NCBI RefSeq assembly: GCF_946479715.1
Contig: NZ_CAMLHF010000107.1
Span: 1-17,899, forward strand
Origin: an uncultured Pedobacter sp.
Lineage (GTDB): Bacteria > Bacteroidota > Bacteroidia > Sphingobacteriales > Sphingobacteriaceae
Direction of reading: 5' to 3'
DNA length: 17,899 nt
Shown here: in pieces, positions 15,307 to 17,899 of the stretch
Numbering within the stretch: the stretch's first letter is position 1
Layout: the number at the start of each line of letters is the position of its first letter
Program-made: the position numbers and the translations under genes
Notes under the pieces: generated by a model
Seen by the model: the letters and a program-made list of their open reading frames with translations, nothing else
Told to the model about the DNA's origin: nothing
The model's database searches: none

Positions 15307-16608
15307 ATGAAGCGAATAAACCATTTACTGGCCAACTCGAAACTCTTCTTTATTATCTGGTGTATGCTTGCCGCCTTTGGCACATACTTTTGCATGTACG
15401 CATTTAGAAAACCCTTTACCAATGGAACCTATACAGGGATAACACTCTGGGATCTTGATTACAAAGCGATCTTAATAATTGCACAGCTTATGGGCTATAT
15501 GCTCTCTAAGGTTATGGGCATAAAGATAATTTCTGAACTTAAGGCATCGGGCAGAAAAAAGCTGATTATTTTCCTTATTCTTTTTGCAGAGGCGGCACTA
15601 CTTCTTTTTGGAGCAGTACCGCAGCCCTATAATTTCTTTTTTCTGTTTTTAAATGGCCTTCCACTCGGCATGGTTTGGGGAATTGTGTTTAGTTATCTGG
15701 AAGGCAGGCGCTTTACAGAAACATTGGCCATGGGATTAAGCATTAGCCTGATCTTTTCGTCAGGAATGATCAAAACAATCTATTTTACAGTACATGAATG
15801 GATACCACTCGTTTCAGAATTTTGGATGCCCGCATTGATAGGCATACTTTTCTTGCCGCTGTTTCTCACTTTTGTCTGGATGCTTTCTGTAATTCCTGAA
15901 CCTACAGAAACCGACAAGCTTTTACGTGTTGAACGTTTACCAATGAACGCCGAAGATAAGCGCTCGGTGATGGCAGAATTTGGTTTCGCTATTTTTGGTA
16001 TTGGTTTGATCTATATGATGTTGACCACCATGAGGGATTTTAGGGATAATTTTTCAGTTGAGATATGGAATGAAATAGATAGTCATTGGGATAAAGGTGT
16101 GCTATCATTAACAGAAACGATTTCAGGAATTATTGTATTAATCGCTATAGGAAGTCTTTCGATGATACGCAACAACATACGCGGTTTTTGGGCTACTCAA
16201 TATCTGATTGCCCTTGGCCTGGTACTTAGCGGTGGCAGCACTTTGTTTTTTCAACTGCATCTGATAGGCCCTTTTTGGTGGATGTTACTGGTAGGAATGG
16301 GTATGTTTTTAGCCTATACCCCTATCCAGGTAGTGCTGTTCGACAGGATGATTGCTTTATTTAAGCTAAAGGCCAATGCAGGATTTTTTGTTTATATATG
16401 CGACTCTGCAGGATACCTGGGCAGTGTATTCTTACTACTTTACAAGGAATTCTTCATGAAGGATTTAAGCTGGTGCAAGGTATTGATTCGGTTCAGCTAT
16501 ACCCTTACAGTGGTTTGCCTGATCCTATTATTTATGGTATCCATATTTTTTAACCGTAAAATTGGCATTAAAGGTCCGATAACCGGAGTATTGGACAGAA
16601 AGGTTTAG
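15307..16608 (+). CDS. MFS-like transporter, DUF5690 type; probable phosphonate permease
   Basis: A 433-residue integral membrane protein with about 12 predicted helices and a central cytoplasmic loop (EPTETDKLLRVERLP). It resembles the Bacteroidota DUF5690 group. The N-terminal segments MYAFRKPFT and GYMLSKVMGIK recall the organophosphate:phosphate antiporters (GlpT/UhpT), where the corresponding stretches carry the substrate arginine and the YG-SK-MG motif. This is inference from pattern, not a database result. It starts 31 bases after the FAD oxidase and closes the run, so it most likely moves the substrate delivered by SusCD across the inner membrane, possibly in exchange for phosphate. 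Export of a product or phosphate is an alternative. The gene is followed by a palindromic repeat and a convergent gene. Confidence 0.85.
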   Translation: MKRINHLLANSKLFFIIWCMLAAFGTYFCMYAFRKPFTNGTYTGITLWDLDYKAILIIAQLMGYMLSKVMGIKIISELKASGRKKLIIFLILFAEAALLLFGAVPQPYNFFFLFLNGLPLGMVWGIVFSYLEGRRFTETLAMGLSISLIFSSGMIKTIYFTVHEWIPLVSEFWMPALIGILFLPLFLTFVWMLSVIPEPTETDKLLRVERLPMNAEDKRSVMAEFGFAIFGIGLIYMMLTTMRDFRDNFSVEIWNEIDSHWDKGVLSLTETISGIIVLIAIGSLSMIRNNIRGFWATQYLIALGLVLSGGSTLFFQLHLIGPFWWMLLVGMGMFLAYTPIQVVLFDRMIALFKLKANAGFFVYICDSAGYLGSVFLLLYKEFFMKDLSWCKVLIRFSYTLTVVCLILLFMVSIFFNRKIGIKGPITGVLDRKV

Positions 16609-16632
16609 ACTCTTTAGTTTAATACTAATTAC

Positions 16633-16728
16633 TCGTCATCCCGACGAACCGAGGGATCTCTTGGTTATGCCAATTTGCATAATAGCTACTGTATGATCAA
16701 GAGATCTCTCCTGTCGTCGAGATGACGA
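16633..16728. repeat. Palindromic intergenic repeat, copy 3 (degenerate)
   Basis: The arms 16633-16663 and 16698-16728 match at 26 of 31 positions, around a 34-base loop, longer than in the other copies. Shared ends are CGTCATC(C/T)CGACGA and inner GATCTCTTG. It lies between the ends of the MFS gene and the convergent PAP2 gene, where a bidirectional stem-loop could stabilise or end both transcripts. Confidence 0.85.
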
Positions 16729-16768
16729 AAAGTTCAAATTATGACGAAACGTTTAACGGGTATGACGA
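16722..16768. repeat. Three spaced ATGACGA copies after copy 3
   Basis: ATGACGA occurs at 16722-16728, 16741-16747 and 16762-16768, the first being the end of palindromic copy 3. The 19- and 21-base offsets suggest decayed or partial extra repeat ends rather than a functional site. Confidence 0.4.
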
Positions 16769-16776
16769 TAGTTTGT

Positions 16777-17529
16777 TTAAAACTGGCCGGATAAAGAGAA
16801 GCCAAAAGCCTTATTTTGATACATAGGCACCACATTAAAATCAGAAGTTTGCTTACCCATAATCAGTTTTTTTAAATGTGGATATACCAGATAACTTATT
16901 TTAGTTGACAAAATACCGAATCCGGCTCCTGCCACCACATCACTAACCCAATGCCTGTTGTTGTACAATCTAAAAACGCCTGTAGCGCCAGCAACGGCAT
17001 ATCCGGCATAACCTATCCATGGCGATACATCTTTATATTCCTGCTTTAAAAACTCTGCTGCAGCAAACGATGTTGCGGTATGACCGGAAGGGAACGAGTT
17101 GTTGGTACTGCCATCAGGACGAAGTCTATTAGTAGTAGATTTAACAATAAGTGTAGAGGCTTTCATTAATCCAAAAGAGATTGCATAGATACCTGTAGCA
17201 TCTGCAAGATTATGTCGGCCTTTTACACCAGATAGATTTAAAGCATAAACAGCCGCAGCGGGAGCATATTGCATAAAATTATCCGCATGTACAGAAAAGA
17301 AAGGATGATCTTCCTGTAATTCATTGCGGGTACTTACATCCAGATCGTGCACAAAATTATTACCACCTCCCATTGCTCCGTATGCTAGAAACACCGCAGG
17401 AATAATAAAGGGTGCAACTTTGAAAGTATTCTTTTTTTGAGGCAGGGAGTCTGTTGGACTGGAGTATTGCGCGAAACAACAAAAGGGTAAACAAAGGACA
17501 ATTAGAAAGCCGTACCTCATCTTAAACAT
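16777..17529 (-). CDS. PAP2-family phosphatase, exported
   Basis: A 250-residue protein from the ATG at 17529, containing the complete type 2 phosphatidic acid phosphatase signature: K130-x6-R137-P138 (KSTTNRLRP), P-S-G-H150 (FPSGHTATS) and R187-x5-H193-x3-D197 (RLYNNRHWVSD). It removes phosphate from lipid phosphates or undecaprenyl pyrophosphate at the periplasmic face. A signal peptide (MRYGFLIVLCLPFCCFAQ core) begins at 17520; the ATG at 17529 adds three residues and has an A-rich upstream, while the longest frame starts at 17580 and would put a second hydrophobic stretch in front, which is less likely. It lies downstream of a histidine kinase gene in the same direction, so it may share its transcript. 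Lipid phosphatase is likely; the precise substrate is not determined. Confidence 0.92.
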   Translation of the reverse strand: MFKMRYGFLIVLCLPFCCFAQYSSPTDSLPQKKNTFKVAPFIIPAVFLAYGAMGGGNNFVHDLDVSTRNELQEDHPFFSVHADNFMQYAPAAAVYALNLSGVKGRHNLADATGIYAISFGLMKASTLIVKSTTNRLRPDGSTNNSFPSGHTATSFAAAEFLKQEYKDVSPWIGYAGYAVAGATGVFRLYNNRHWVSDVVAGAGFGILSTKISYLVYPHLKKLIMGKQTSDFNVVPMYQNKAFGFSLSGQF

Positions 17530-17596
17530 CTTCTTATTTATTAAATTCTTAACCAAAACTAAGCACCAAATTTGGAGCAACTCTGAAGTTCGCGTT

Positions 17597-17899
17597 CTAA
17601 AAACTCACCGTAAAAATGTGTTTCAGATCTTGATAAGCATAATTTAACTCAAAATGATATAAGTTGCAAATTTGATTAGATATAGCTAGGCCTAACCCCA
17701 TTCCTTCTGAAGCTGCATTTTTATAGAACCTTTCAAAAACCTTATCGGCAATTAACGCTGTGTCCGAGCTGGTATTACTAATAATAAGTTGGCTATCATT
17801 TAATTGAATAAAGATTTCTCCTTCTTTATAGTTATGACGGATGGCATTACTAAGCAAATTATTGATCAACATATCGGCAAGATGCTTGTTCATCTTGAT
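17597..17899 (-). CDS. Sensor histidine kinase, C-terminal ATPase fragment (5' end outside window)
   Basis: The frame is open to the window edge (I-K-M-N-K-H at the edge), so this is the last 100 residues of a longer protein; an internal ATG at 17893 is not the true start. It shows the HATPase_c elements: an N-box NNLLSNAIRHN near the fragment start, a shortened ATP-binding loop with ISNT in place of the DxG box, the F-box VFERFYK and the G2 box GMGLGLAI. Such ATPase domains phosphorylate a conserved histidine located upstream, outside this window. Its stop is about 68 bases before the PAP2 start, suggesting co-transcription. The signal it senses cannot be inferred. Confidence 0.9.
   Translation of the reverse strand: MKMNKHLADMLINNLLSNAIRHNYKEGEIFIQLNDSQLIISNTSSDTALIADKVFERFYKNAASEGMGLGLAISNQICNLYHFELNYAYQDLKHIFTVSF

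Noticed and set aside
15072..15422. 116-residue minus-strand open frame spanning the oxidase-permease junction
   Set aside because: It overlaps the conserved C-terminus of the FAD enzyme and the first helix of the permease; a shadow frame.

Overview
The window looks like the chromosome of an AT-rich member of the Bacteroidota, most likely Sphingobacteriaceae (Pedobacter-like). The signs are a SusC/SusD outer-membrane pair, a lipoprotein with acidic residues after the lipid cysteine, TAnnTTTG-type -7 promoter elements, weak Shine-Dalgarno sites and signal peptides ending in A-Q. The genus is inferred, not shown.

Left part (1-5357): a set of phosphorus-handling envelope genes. A truncated secreted alkaline-phosphatase-superfamily gene (minus strand) diverges from two calcineurin-like metallophosphoesterases, one secreted and one membrane-anchored. 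A CDP-alcohol phosphatidyltransferase-like gene then overlaps a GtrA-family gene by one base. After a palindromic repeat comes a small secreted phosphodiesterase/nucleotide-pyrophosphatase-like protein.

Centre (5358-16608): the core of the window. A noncoding stretch carries a striking 11-bp-periodic array with a nested inverted repeat. It lies upstream of an XRE-cupin regulator. Next come SusC, SusD, an intrinsic terminator, phosphonoacetate hydrolase (phnA), a second palindromic repeat, phosphonoacetaldehyde dehydrogenase (phnY), a FAD-dependent aminophosphonate oxidase-like protein and a 12-TM MFS/DUF5690-type transporter. Read together this is a 2-aminoethylphosphonate-type catabolic locus: outer-membrane uptake (SusCD), inner-membrane uptake (MFS), oxidative deamination to phosphonoacetaldehyde (FAD enzyme), oxidation to phosphonoacetate (PhnY), then C-P cleavage to acetate and phosphate (PhnA). 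The usual PhnW transaminase, PhnX phosphonatase, ABC phosphonate transporter and C-P lyase genes are absent from the window. The substrate and the assignment of SusCD to phosphonates are inferences from gene order.

Right part (16609-17899): a third palindromic repeat lies between convergent genes. On the minus strand are a PAP2 phosphatase and, upstream of it, the C-terminal end of a sensor histidine kinase cut by the window edge.

Three copies of one palindromic repeat family (CGTCATCTCGA termini, inner AGATCTCTTG) sit in intergenic spaces; the second is a perfect 35-bp inverted repeat within the phosphonate gene run.
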